A stretch of 64,000 nucleotides of DNA, taken from Rhodopseudomonas palustris HaA2 (GTDB lineage: Bacteria; Pseudomonadota; Alphaproteobacteria; Rhizobiales; Xanthobacteraceae). The stretch lies in assembly GCF_000013365.1 (NCBI RefSeq), contig NC_007778.1:3782001-3846000 (forward strand), given 5' to 3'. Shown here one piece after another: positions 1 through 7,127 of this stretch; position 1 is the first letter of the stretch, and each line of letters begins with the position of its first letter. The position numbers were made by a program, and so were the translations under genes. The notes under the pieces are model-generated. The model ran no database searches and had not been told where the DNA came from. It worked only from the letters and a program-made list of their open reading frames with translations.

Positions 1-231
1 CGTCTGCACGACCTGCGGCGCACAATGGCAACGACCATGGCACGCCTAAAAATTAACGTTGTAACGATTGAACGCGTCTTGGGGCACAAGATGCAAGGTG
101 TCATGGCCGTCTATCAGCGGTACGACTACCTACCCGAAAAGCTCCACGCACTCACCGTTTGGAATGACCATATTGCGAGGATAGTAGCTCCTCAGCAATC
201 GAATGTCGTTCGCATGACCGTCGCAGGCTGA
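1..231 (+). CDS. Tyrosine recombinase (phage integrase), C-terminal fragment
   Basis: The frame is open from the first base, so the gene begins before the window. The visible 76 residues hold the end of a tyrosine-recombinase catalytic domain: the HxxR box (HDLRRT), the LGH motif, and a tyrosine nine residues after that His (LGH...AVYQRY), as expected for the nucleophile. The tail YDYLPEKLHALTVWNDHI is typical of integrases of rhizobial prophages and islands. It would integrate and excise the element that continues to the right. The next gene starts one base after its stop. Family assignment is firm; the attachment site is unknown because the N-terminus and element end lie outside the window. 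Confidence 0.85.
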   Translation, partial: RLHDLRRTMATTMARLKINVVTIERVLGHKMQGVMAVYQRYDYLPEKLHALTVWNDHIARIVAPQQSNVVRMTVAG

Positions 232-232
232 T

Positions 233-685
233 ATGGCAAAGATCGACTTAATTGGCTCCGAAATCGAGAACCTTACGGATTACTTCAACCGCACCAGCAA
301 CCCGGCTGCAGCTTGGCGCGTGTTCAGCCTGTGCCGCAAAACCGACCGGCCGGTGCCAGCGGTCATCACCGCCGAGATTGATCGGTTTGCGGAGGGCGTC
401 GCCGACGCGGCCGAACAGGCGATGATGGCGGAAGTCGGCGCAAAGCCAGTTCAATTCCGACCCGCAGAACTCGGCAAGCTTTGGCGCGGGCCCTGCAAAG
501 GCAATCCTGTTGGCGCGATGCAGGACGAATGGCGCGACTACCAGATTTATTGGGCTGTGCGGGGGCTTGTGAACAACGGTACGAAGGTGGGGGACGCGCA
601 GGAGGCTGTCGCGAAACGGAAGGGCGTCGGGCTGAGCAAAGACACCGTCGACCGCATTTGGAAGCGCCACAACCGAAACGGATAG
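233..685 (+). CDS. Hypothetical protein of the integrated element
   Basis: A 150-residue protein beginning one base after the integrase stop, so probably co-transcribed with it. I do not recognise the family. The C-terminal 45 residues (EAVAKRKGVGLSKDTVDRIWKRH) look like a helix-turn-helix, so a DNA-binding role is possible but is inference only. The reading frame on the opposite strand across the same bases is taken as a shadow, because + strand coupling to the integrase is better supported. Confidence 0.6.
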   Translation: MAKIDLIGSEIENLTDYFNRTSNPAAAWRVFSLCRKTDRPVPAVITAEIDRFAEGVADAAEQAMMAEVGAKPVQFRPAELGKLWRGPCKGNPVGAMQDEWRDYQIYWAVRGLVNNGTKVGDAQEAVAKRKGVGLSKDTVDRIWKRHNRNG

Positions 686-688
686 TGC

Positions 689-764
689 CGGATCATCCGT
701 TGCCGCAACGGATCATCCGGTGCGTTCGACGGACCATCCGTTGATTTGGGATCAAATCCGTTGG
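689..764 (+). repeat. Iteron-like repeat cluster upstream of the AlpA-like gene
   Basis: Three 14-bp direct repeats of the form CGGATCATCCGTTG start at 689, 709 (one change) and 730 (one change), spaced 20 and 21 bp, i.e. about two helical turns, so the sites lie on one DNA face. Each unit is itself nearly palindromic (CGGAT-n-ATCCG). Positions 695-702 and 706-713 also form an 8-bp hairpin just after the previous stop codon. A fourth, degenerate copy lies at 748-764 beside a 6-bp dyad (743-748/753-758). This layout suits binding of an excisionase, repressor or replication initiator. Which protein binds is not known. Confidence 0.6.
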
Positions 765-804
765 TCGTTTTTGACCGCGAAAGATCCAGCCTACCCCGCT
801 ATCT

Positions 805-831
805 CTTGATGCGTCACCACGCATCAAGGAG
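805..831 (+). promoter_or_regulatory. Hairpin overlapping the ribosome binding site of the AlpA-like gene
   Basis: Perfect 10-bp inverted repeat (CTTGATGCGT at 805-814, ACGCATCAAG at 819-828) with a CACC loop. The last three bases of the right arm are the first three of the Shine-Dalgarno AAGGAG (826-831), nine bases before the GTG at 841. A folded mRNA would therefore hide part of the ribosome site. It may instead, or also, be a protein operator. Confidence 0.5.
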
Positions 832-840
832 TTTTGGACA

Positions 841-1062
841 GTGGCACGGTACACCAAAGCAAACGAACTTCTCGCCTATCTGGGATTCAGCCGTTCAACG
901 CTGAGTCGGCATATCGCCAATGATCCGACGTTCCCGCGTCCTATTTTCATCGGCCGGACTCGGCGTTTCGACCTGGACCAGGTCGAAGCATGGCTGGCGG
1001 CGCGCCCGACGACGGCAACGGCAGCCAACGAAAACGCGCGCGGGGCCACCCATGCCGCCTGA
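841..1062 (+). CDS. AlpA-like excisionase/regulator (helix-turn-helix)
   Basis: 73 residues with the winged HTH of the AlpA/excisionase family: ELLAYLGFSRSTLSRHIAND, then FPRPIFIGRTRRFDLDQVEAWL, the standard layout of recognition helix, F-P-x-P-I-x-I-G-x-x-R-R-F and DxxxVxxWL. The GTG start is chosen because AAGGAG lies nine bases upstream. AlpA-type proteins act as excisionases or activators of integrase genes in prophages and satellites; here it sits downstream of the integrase and next to iteron-like repeats, its plausible target. The 3' end overlaps the next small frame by 11 bases. Confidence 0.75.
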   Translation: MARYTKANELLAYLGFSRSTLSRHIANDPTFPRPIFIGRTRRFDLDQVEAWLAARPTTATAANENARGATHAA

Positions 1063-1216
1063 AATCACGACCAAGATCAATGAACCGGCCTACCTGATCG
1101 AACTCGCGGACGCGCTCGACGGCGCGGACGAAACCACCTTGGGGCCGACCGACTCCCGTCTCGCTGCTGAGGCGCTACGGCTTCACGCCGCCTACCTCGA
1201 TAGCGTAGCGCCCTAA
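1052..1216 (+). CDS. Small hypothetical protein (54 aa)
   Basis: ATG at 1052, overlapping the end of the AlpA-like gene by 11 bases, consistent with translational coupling. The product is an acidic, mostly helical-looking 54-residue protein (AYLIELADALDGADETTLG; LAAEALRLHAAYL). No family recognised. A longer version of this frame would start inside the AlpA gene at 920; the short form is preferred because the extra N-terminus is low-complexity and Arg-rich. Confidence 0.45.
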   Translation: MPPEITTKINEPAYLIELADALDGADETTLGPTDSRLAAEALRLHAAYLDSVAP

Positions 1217-1328
1217 GACCTCGCGCCAGCTACGCCCGACGCTCCCCACCACCCCAACAATCCGAACTGCCCCCCGTCGCCGGACGCTCTGGCGCGAACG
1301 ATGGCGCCCGCGCGCCCAAAGGAAAGCT

Positions 1329-1547
1329 ATGGACACGTATCTGACGAAATTCGCTACCGACCGCGAAATCGCCTTCGGCGCGCTCGGCATCATTGAGGCC
1401 GAACGCGAAACCTACCCGCCGGGCAGTCCGGCCGCCGAAGCCGGTGCGGCGGCGTCGGAGAAGGCAAAACGCGATCCCGCGGCGGGAATGGCCGGCATCG
1501 TCGCGGTTGAGGCCGGCTTGGCCGTGCAGTTGAACTCCAATTGCTGA
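1329..1547 (+). CDS. Small hypothetical protein (72 aa)
   Basis: ATG at 1329 preceded by AAAGGAA, a good ribosome site. The product is Ala/Glu-rich and probably helical (DREIAFGALGIIEAERETYPPG). No family recognised. It lies between the regulator and the replication gene on the same strand, and fits an accessory protein of the element. Confidence 0.5.
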   Translation: MDTYLTKFATDREIAFGALGIIEAERETYPPGSPAAEAGAAASEKAKRDPAAGMAGIVAVEAGLAVQLNSNC

Positions 1548-1615
1548 GGGGAGATCGGAATGGGCTGTTAGACCCGGTGTCCGGCTCCGAAACTTCCCAA
1601 CAAAACTCAAAAAGA

Positions 1616-1640
1616 AGCCCCGGCATTGGGTGCCGGGGCT
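1616..1640 (-). terminator. Intrinsic terminator-like hairpin (minus strand)
   Basis: Perfect 10-bp inverted repeat AGCCCCGGCA (1616-1625) / TGCCGGGGCT (1631-1640) with a 5-base loop, preceded on the + strand by an A-rich tract (CAAAAAGAA). Read on the minus strand this is a GC stem followed by a T tract, the form of an intrinsic terminator. No minus-strand gene is visible nearby, so it may block antisense transcription or pause + strand transcripts. Confidence 0.5.
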
Positions 1641-1667
1641 GTGAGTCAGATGACGAAGGAAGATGAC

Positions 1668-2102
1668 GTGAATAACGATGCTCCCCCCGCACCCGCGCGA
1701 CAAGGCTATACGGATCGCCCGAAGCGTTACCGCCTTCGCACGCGGCGTGGCTGGGAAATCTACCTTCCGCCGACCGGTGAACCGGTCCCGTTTGCTGTTG
1801 AGCATCGCGGCGAAATTTGCCTCGTACATAGCGTCGTCAGCGACGCGCAATACTTCGCCAAGTATCCGGAAGCGCGGTATCGCTTCACGGTGCGCATTGA
1901 CAACGAGGCGATGGATTGGACTTTCGTGACGCGCCAGGGCGGCACGATCAGTGGCGATCGATACGATCTCTTCTGTCGGTTGCAACACGACAGACACGGC
2001 ACGGTTGAGGCTCGGCTGAAGCGCGTCTTGTTGCGCTACGCGACTATCGAAACCCATATGGTGAGACGGGACGCGCCCGATCTTATCAGCGCGCTGCAGT
2101 GA
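1668..2102 (+). CDS. Hypothetical protein of the integrated element (144 aa)
   Basis: Unrecognised 144-residue protein. The GTG at 1668 is preferred because GAAGGA lies seven bases upstream; an in-frame ATG at 1650 would add six residues. The middle is rich in aromatic residues and likely beta-structured (WEIYLPPTGEPVPFAVEHRGEI). Its stop is one base before the start of the primase-helicase gene, so the two are probably translated together and may work together in replication. Confidence 0.6.
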   Translation: MNNDAPPAPARQGYTDRPKRYRLRTRRGWEIYLPPTGEPVPFAVEHRGEICLVHSVVSDAQYFAKYPEARYRFTVRIDNEAMDWTFVTRQGGTISGDRYDLFCRLQHDRHGTVEARLKRVLLRYATIETHMVRRDAPDLISALQ

Positions 2103-2103
2103 C

Positions 2104-5100
2104 ATGCTCGCCATCAGGGATGTCTTCGATCGGCTAATCGCTAACGGCTGCAGCCCGCTTCCGATCGGACCGCGCAGCGCGGACCCGCGCGGTCCGCAGG
2201 GCAAGAGCCCGGCTCGGATTCGTAGCAATGCGCGCGGCGAGCCGATTTGGTTTCACTTCAAAAAATGGGAGACCTTCTGCGATCGGCAGCCGCACCGGTT
2301 CGCGTTCACCGCTGAGCTTCGTGATCCCGAATGCGGCATAGGCATCGCTTGCGGCTTCAACAATCTTGTCGCGGTGGACATCGATCGCGACGACCTGATT
2401 GAACCGCTGTTAGCTGTGCTACCGCCGATGGTCGTCGCGAAGCGCGGCCGGAAGGGATTGACGGTCTTCTATCGAGGTGCCGAACACTGGCCGAAGGCCA
2501 ACTACACTGGATTTCTGGATTTCATCGCAAGGGGCGCACAAACCGTGCTCCCGCCGACCATCCACCCTGACACCGGCCAGCCTTACGCGTGGACGACCGA
2601 GCGGACGCTGCTCGATACGCCTGTTGAAGAACTGCCACTGCTCACTGCCGACCATAGGAAGGCAATGGAAGCGGTGTTGGCTGCGCACGGCTGGCAACCC
2701 AAGGAAGACCGGCAAGCCCGAACAGCGGTCACGGCCGCGCGATCTAGCGCCCATTCCGCTGTGTCGGATTACTTCGCCCTGAGCGACGCCGTGAACAGCG
2801 CCGCGCTGGCGAACATCGGCGCTTGGGCACCGGCGTTGAATCTGCCCAAAGGACATTGGCAAGGCACGGCCTATCGGGGCGTTGCGCATTGGCGCAACTC
2901 GGGGTCGGGGCGTGACAGTGCCGCGCGCCAACCGAACCTCTCAATTTCACCGACCGGCATCAGAGATTTCGGCGACGATCGCGGCTATACGGCAACCGCC
3001 GTTGTGCATTTCGCCTTGGGACTGCCGTGGTTGGATGCCGAAGAATGGCTGTGCGAACGGCTCGGCATCGAGGTCCCGCCCCCGATCATCCTGACCAACG
3101 GCAGTGGCGACGGTCGTGTAACCTTGCCGCAGGCTGAGGCCGCTGTAGGTGAAGCCATCGCCGATTTCTTCGCGAGCGCGCCGGCTGCTATCAGAGCCAA
3201 GCGGGACTACGAGGGTCGCCGCACGCTGGCAAGCATGGGGCTTGGCCGCCCGCCACTTTGGGTGCCGGCGATGCCGGTCAGTGTGCTGAAGGTTGAAACC
3301 GGCATCGGCAAGACGTTCGGGCTGCTAGACGCTTTGGCCGAAATGAAGGGCCGAATTGCCGTTGCGGTGCCCAACCACGGCTTGGCCGAACAAACCGTCG
3401 CCGATCTGCGCGCGCGCGGCGTCAACGCCGAAGTGTATCGAGGCTATGACGCGCAGGACCCGCAATCGCCTGGGCACGCCATGTGCCGCAACCCCGCCGC
3501 TTTGAAGGCCGCGCAGGCTTTGTCGGTTTCGGTCCGCAAAACCGTTTGCGTTGCGGACGGTGGCGAGGTGAAGCGCTGTCCCTTCGCAGATGAGTGCGGC
3601 GCCGAACGACAGCGCAAGCTCACCGCGCGCGTATGGGTGTTCCCTTCGGTCATGCTGACGAACCAACGGCCGGACTTCATCGCCGATTTCGACGCGCTGG
3701 TCATCGACGAAGGCTTCATCGACAACTGCATCGCCGCCCCGGTCACAATCCCGGTTGCCTCGCTGGTTGGTTCGATCGATGGTCCGTACAACGCGATCGA
3801 GCGTGCAGCGCTTCACCGAGGCCGGCAATGGCTTGTGTCCGCTGCGATGAAGATGTGCGAGGTCGGGGGCGTCTGGTTGTCGCGCGCATCGCTCGATGCC
3901 GGCGAGATCGATGCCGAGCACGCTGGTTGGTTGGCCGACCTTGAATTGCGACGCATCACCGCAGGCGACCTCACGCCCGGCATGTCGCCCGCTGCGATGC
4001 GCAAGACCGTCGCGCGCCGTGGTGCCGAGAACAAAGCAAGCCGCGCGCTATCTGACCTCTGGCGCGAGGTTGAGGCCTTCCACTTGGAAGGCCACGACCT
4101 ATCGGGCCGGATCAGGATTGAGAACGGCGCTATCACCGTGACCGCGTTGCGCCCCGTCCATCCGGATTGGCATCTGCCGACCTTGGTTCTCGACGCCACG
4201 CCCCCGCCGGATTTGAGCTTGCTTGACATCGCGTTCGGCGCCCCGGACGCGACGGCTCGCATCGTTGCCGACGTGCTGGCGAAATGGCCGAAGCATGTTG
4301 AGGTGCGGCAGTTGCTTGGGGCGACTGTGTCCAAGAACGGACTCGGGCTTCGGCCGGGTATGGAGCCGGCGACGCGCAACATCCGAGACTTGTTGCGTCG
4401 CGTCCGGGTGTTGGCGGCTGAGGCCGCGCCTGCTCGGATTGGGATAATCGCGCAGAAGGCCTTGCTTGACTACATCCGGGATGATCTGCCGCCGAACGTG
4501 ATCCCGCTCCATTTCGGCAAGCTGGCGGGCATGAACAACATGCGCAACGTTGCCGGACTCGTCGTCATTGGTCGGCAGGCCCCTTGGCCGGCGAATGTTG
4601 AACGCGAGGCCGGGGTATGGCTGGGCTACCCGGTCGAGCCCACCGGTTTTGAGAATGTTCGTGCAAAGGTCGGCGGTCGGACTGTCACGGTCAATCGGCA
4701 CCGCCACCCGCTTGTGGATGCTCTGCGCTGGTTGGTCACCGATGCTGGGCTGTTGCAGGCTGTCGGCAGGTTGCGGCCGCACCGCCGGTCCCGGCCGTGT
4801 TGGCTTGAGATCATCAATGACGTTGTACTCGACTTGCCCAGCGTCGTCGCGACCGATTGGAGCCCGCCCGGCGCGGTGGCCGACATGATGGCCGCTGGGG
4901 TTGTTCTGACGAACAAGCGCGATGCGATGGCTATGTTCGGCGTCTCGGATTGGGAAGCCCGATCAATCGGGGGGGTGGTCGAGGTTGGGTTGGAATCCCT
5001 ATTAGAGAACCCCTATAGGGATTCCAACCCAACCTCCCCCAAGCAACCGAAGGGGTCAGGCGAAGACACCAACCGTGGCCGGCGGGCGCCGGCAAAGACG

Positions 5101-5352
5101 CGGCGGGTGATATACCGAAAGGTCGGGCCGGGCCAGAAGGTCAATCAGGCCTTGATCCTGCCCTACGTGATCCCCGGCGGCGAAAAGGCCGTCCGGGAGG
5201 TCTTGGAAAGCAAGCTGGGAATAGACCTCGCCTCGCTCGAAATTGAACGCGTGCTAGCGAAGGACAGCGCGTATGGCCGCACCATCCTCGCAAACTGCTG
5301 GCGACTGGTTGCCGATATCGAGACCGAGCCCGACGCCAGCGAAGCAGATTGA
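2104..5352 (+). CDS. Primase-polymerase/superfamily 2 helicase fusion (element replication protein)
   Basis: A 1,082-residue protein. The N-terminal ~200 residues fit the bifunctional primase-polymerase (prim-pol) domain, with the metal-binding DID at residues 92-94 (VAVDIDRDD) and the later GAQTVLPPTIHPDTGQ strand typical of the family. From about residue 395 there is a helicase: Walker A VETGIGKT (Lys about 403), Walker B VIDE (535-536), and QAVGRLR as motif VI. Four cysteines (461, 482, 492, 498) fall between motifs I and II, where XPD/DinG-type helicases carry an iron-sulfur cluster; a zinc site is the alternative. It would prime and unwind the element's own DNA. A 22-bp palindrome lies inside the gene near residue 960. 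Confidence 0.8.
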   Translation: MLAIRDVFDRLIANGCSPLPIGPRSADPRGPQGKSPARIRSNARGEPIWFHFKKWETFCDRQPHRFAFTAELRDPECGIGIACGFNNLVAVDIDRDDLIEPLLAVLPPMVVAKRGRKGLTVFYRGAEHWPKANYTGFLDFIARGAQTVLPPTIHPDTGQPYAWTTERTLLDTPVEELPLLTADHRKAMEAVLAAHGWQPKEDRQARTAVTAARSSAHSAVSDYFALSDAVNSAALANIGAWAPALNLPKGHWQGTAYRGVAHWRNSGSGRDSAARQPNLSISPTGIRDFGDDRGYTATAVVHFALGLPWLDAEEWLCERLGIEVPPPIILTNGSGDGRVTLPQAEAAVGEAIADFFASAPAAIRAKRDYEGRRTLASMGLGRPPLWVPAMPVSVLKVETGIGKTFGLLDALAEMKGRIAVAVPNHGLAEQTVADLRARGVNAEVYRGYDAQDPQSPGHAMCRNPAALKAAQALSVSVRKTVCVADGGEVKRCPFADECGAERQRKLTARVWVFPSVMLTNQRPDFIADFDALVIDEGFIDNCIAAPVTIPVASLVGSIDGPYNAIERAALHRGRQWLVSAAMKMCEVGGVWLSRASLDAGEIDAEHAGWLADLELRRITAGDLTPGMSPAAMRKTVARRGAENKASRALSDLWREVEAFHLEGHDLSGRIRIENGAITVTALRPVHPDWHLPTLVLDATPPPDLSLLDIAFGAPDATARIVADVLAKWPKHVEVRQLLGATVSKNGLGLRPGMEPATRNIRDLLRRVRVLAAEAAPARIGIIAQKALLDYIRDDLPPNVIPLHFGKLAGMNNMRNVAGLVVIGRQAPWPANVEREAGVWLGYPVEPTGFENVRAKVGGRTVTVNRHRHPLVDALRWLVTDAGLLQAVGRLRPHRRSRPCWLEIINDVVLDLPSVVATDWSPPGAVADMMAAGVVLTNKRDAMAMFGVSDWEARSIGGVVEVGLESLLENPYRDSNPTSPKQPKGSGEDTNRGRRAPAKTRRVIYRKVGPGQKVNQALILPYVIPGGEKAVREVLESKLGIDLASLEIERVLAKDSAYGRTILANCWRLVADIETEPDASEAD
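4981..5036. repeat. 22-bp perfect inverted repeat inside the replication gene
   Basis: The left arm at 4981-5002 (GAGGTTGGGTTGGAATCCCT then AT) is the exact reverse complement of the right arm at 5015-5036, with a 12-base spacer. The reading frame continues through it and encodes a linker beyond the helicase domain. A 22-bp perfect dyad is far more than codon choice needs, so it probably has a DNA- or RNA-level role. A replication origin is plausible, since some phages and satellites carry the origin inside a replication gene. Confidence 0.75.
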
Positions 5353-5434
5353 AACCAATGTCCAAACGCGGAATGATCCGGAAGCTGCAGATGACGACAA
5401 AGAACCGAGGATTGCGCCACGGGAGATTGCGGCA

Positions 5435-5644
5435 ATGAACCAGCAAGACCAGATCGCTCGCATCGAACGGCAACAGGCTGAGGTTCGCCAGTTCGTCTCA
5501 GAACAGCACAAGCTGATGGCCGAACAGACCAAACTGCTGCGCGACGCTTGGATCGCACCGTTCGCGCTGATCCTCACTGGCATGGCCGCAGCAACTGCGC
5601 TGATGGGTGCGACCGTCGCCGCCATGAGGGCGCTCGGAGCCTGA
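5435..5644 (+). CDS. Small coiled-coil membrane protein (69 aa)
   Basis: ATG at 5435 with GGGAGA eight bases upstream. The first ~40 residues are charged and helical (QIARIERQQAEVRQFVSEQH), then comes one hydrophobic span (FALILTGMAAATALMGATV). A coiled coil plus one C-terminal membrane span is seen in small phage inner-membrane proteins, including some holin-like ones, but no family is recognised. The frame stays open upstream to 5273 inside the helicase gene; the shorter start is preferred for its ribosome site. Confidence 0.5.
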   Translation: MNQQDQIARIERQQAEVRQFVSEQHKLMAEQTKLLRDAWIAPFALILTGMAAATALMGATVAAMRALGA

Positions 5645-5954
5645 ACGATTCCGAAATCCAAGCCAAGATTGGCATCCAACTGATTTCTCGGCTCTTTTTC
5701 GCGTTTCCCCGCAAAAAAGGTACTTTGAGAGGGGGTGGGGGCTGCGGGTGACGGACGACCCCGGACCTCTGGTAGATGCAATTGCATTAAAGTGGGTTGT
5801 TGTTGCACGAGTTGGCGGGATAGCCCGGGCAACGCTGGCCTGACCGGACCGGCCGAGAGAAACAATGGCCATCAAGGGGGAGCCGAATGGGCTCCAAGCG
5901 AGTATCCCCCACCGGCATCGTAGGGACATCCAAGACCTACAAAGGATGCCTACG
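5645..5954 (+). other. Intergenic stretch with hairpin and a possible 31-residue frame
   Basis: No firm gene. A short GTG frame (5748-5843, 31 codons, MTDDPGPLVDAIALKW...) follows a G-rich stretch that could serve as a ribosome site, but has no other support. Bases 5878-5895 form a hairpin (GGAGCC/GGCTCC), and 5883-5893 is a one-mismatch copy of the CGGAATGGGCT motif found at 1556 and 6430. The stretch probably carries the promoter or leader of the next gene. Confidence 0.3.
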
Positions 5955-6422
5955 ATGACGGAGAGTAATTACTACGCGCCCGGCGATGGCCCGCTTTACC
6001 GCTGGAATGGGAAGCCCCGAACGAAGAAGCGCACGGTCACGATGCCGGCTGGCAGCGTGCACCCGCTGGTTCGTCTGGTCTTTGGTGAGATGTCGCGGCA
6101 AGCGCGCCGATACGATGACGTCGAAACCGCGTCTGGCGTGCGCCGCGCCAGTATCAAAGCGTGGCGCAAGAGGAATGCCCCCGGACTCGCGTCGATTACG
6201 GCGACGCTGAACACGCTCGGATACGACCTCGTACCCGTTCCCGCGCCGGAAGTCATCCCGACCGAAATTGCTCCCGACCTCGCTGCACTTTCCAGCAAGC
6301 TCGAAACGACCATGCCTGACGCTTGGGCGGCCATCGTCAGCTTTGCGGCGAACCAACAGTTGGCCCGCGAAGCCGCTGCGCAGACGCTCGCCAAGATCGA
6401 TGCCGCGAGGCCGCTGAACTGA
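5955..6422 (+). CDS. Phage-type XRE-like DNA-binding protein (155 aa)
   Basis: Start at the ATG at 5955, nine bases after AAGGA. Residues ~35-85 look like an XRE/Cro-type helix-turn-helix: VETASGVRRASIKAWRKRN followed by LASITATLNTLGYDLVPVP, the same order as in prophage regulators where the recognition helix is followed by an L-x-x-L-x-x-x-L-G-x-x-L end. The remainder is Ala-rich and helical. It probably controls expression of the element. It is not a full CI repressor, because no protease or dimer domain is seen. Confidence 0.55.
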   Translation: MTESNYYAPGDGPLYRWNGKPRTKKRTVTMPAGSVHPLVRLVFGEMSRQARRYDDVETASGVRRASIKAWRKRNAPGLASITATLNTLGYDLVPVPAPEVIPTEIAPDLAALSSKLETTMPDAWAAIVSFAANQQLAREAAAQTLAKIDAARPLN

Positions 6423-6523
6423 GGGCTACCGGAATGGGCTCTTCGATTGTCCTCGAATAGTCCAATCTTCACCAGTCAGCCGGTTTTGACCTCCCGTCTG
6501 ACGGGTTGAACACCATCAGGAAG

Positions 6524-6545
6524 GCTCCCGGCTTCGGCCGGGAGC
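6524..6545 (+). terminator. UUCG-capped hairpin after the XRE-like gene
   Basis: Perfect 9-bp stem GCTCCCGGC / GCCGGGAGC closed by TTCG, an unusually stable tetraloop. It lies about 100 bases after the XRE-like stop and 29 bases before the next start. There is no strong T tract, so it may be a weak terminator, a processing boundary, or a leader structure for the next gene. Confidence 0.45.
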
Positions 6546-6574
6546 TACTTCCGGGATATTGGACAAGAACAATC

Positions 6575-6745
6575 ATGAACTACCTGAGCCGATCCGAAGC
6601 CGCGCGGCGGTTGAACCGCTGCCGCAAGACGATGCGCAGCCTTGAGGCGCAAGGTCTTGGTCCCCGAACGATCAAGATCGGGAGCCGCACTGTTTACCCG
6701 CTCGTCGATCTTGAGGCCTACATCGCAGCCGGTGGCGACCGATGA
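6575..6745 (+). CDS. Second AlpA/excisionase-like DNA-binding protein (56 aa)
   Basis: A 56-residue protein built almost only of an excisionase-type winged HTH: YLSRSEAARRLNRCRKTMRSL, then the wing GPRTIKIGSRTVYPLVDLEAYI. The start at 6575 gives a complete domain; the longer frame from 6506 adds hairpin-encoded residues. The stop overlaps the next start as ATGA, so the two are coupled. Having two such proteins suggests that one serves excision and the other transcription control. Confidence 0.65.
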   Translation: MNYLSRSEAARRLNRCRKTMRSLEAQGLGPRTIKIGSRTVYPLVDLEAYIAAGGDR

Positions 6746-7083
6746 CTCGCGAGGAGCGGTTCGCCGACCTCAAGGCCGCGACTTCTCAACTCGCGGCGGC
6801 CCGCCGGTCGCTCGCTGATCAGCAATTCAACGCCCGGCACGGCGTTGCTCACAATTTGATGTTCGCCACCTCGCACGAGCATGTCGCATACCATCGTTGG
6901 CTTCGTGCGCACGAAGCGCTGGCCGCGACCGAACCGAAGCCGCCGGTCGTCGCACCGAAAGCGCCCATCACCGCTTCGGCGCCGGCACCGCAGGCCGCCG
7001 CACCGAAGGTTGAGACCACCTTCGATCGTGGTCGCGAAGCCGTCGCTGCCTATTATCGGGGCGAATTTGAACCCCTGCGCTAA
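6742..7083 (+). CDS. Hypothetical protein (113 aa), coupled to the second AlpA-like gene
   Basis: ATGA overlap with the preceding gene. The N-terminal half is helical and basic (REERFADLKAATSQLAAARR), then comes an Ala/Pro-rich linker (PKPPVVAPKAPITASAPAPQ) and a short conserved-looking end. No family recognised. Its place between regulators and virion-like genes suggests an accessory or assembly role, which is inference. Confidence 0.5.
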   Translation: MTREERFADLKAATSQLAAARRSLADQQFNARHGVAHNLMFATSHEHVAYHRWLRAHEALAATEPKPPVVAPKAPITASAPAPQAAAPKVETTFDRGREAVAAYYRGEFEPLR

Positions 7084-7127
7084 TTTCGCTCGAACAAGCA
7101 ACAACCACAACTCAAGGACGATGACAG

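Noticed and set aside
689-764. Short regularly spaced repeats that might be a CRISPR
   Set aside because: Units are 14 bp with spacers of 6-7 bp; too short for a CRISPR, and no cas gene is present.
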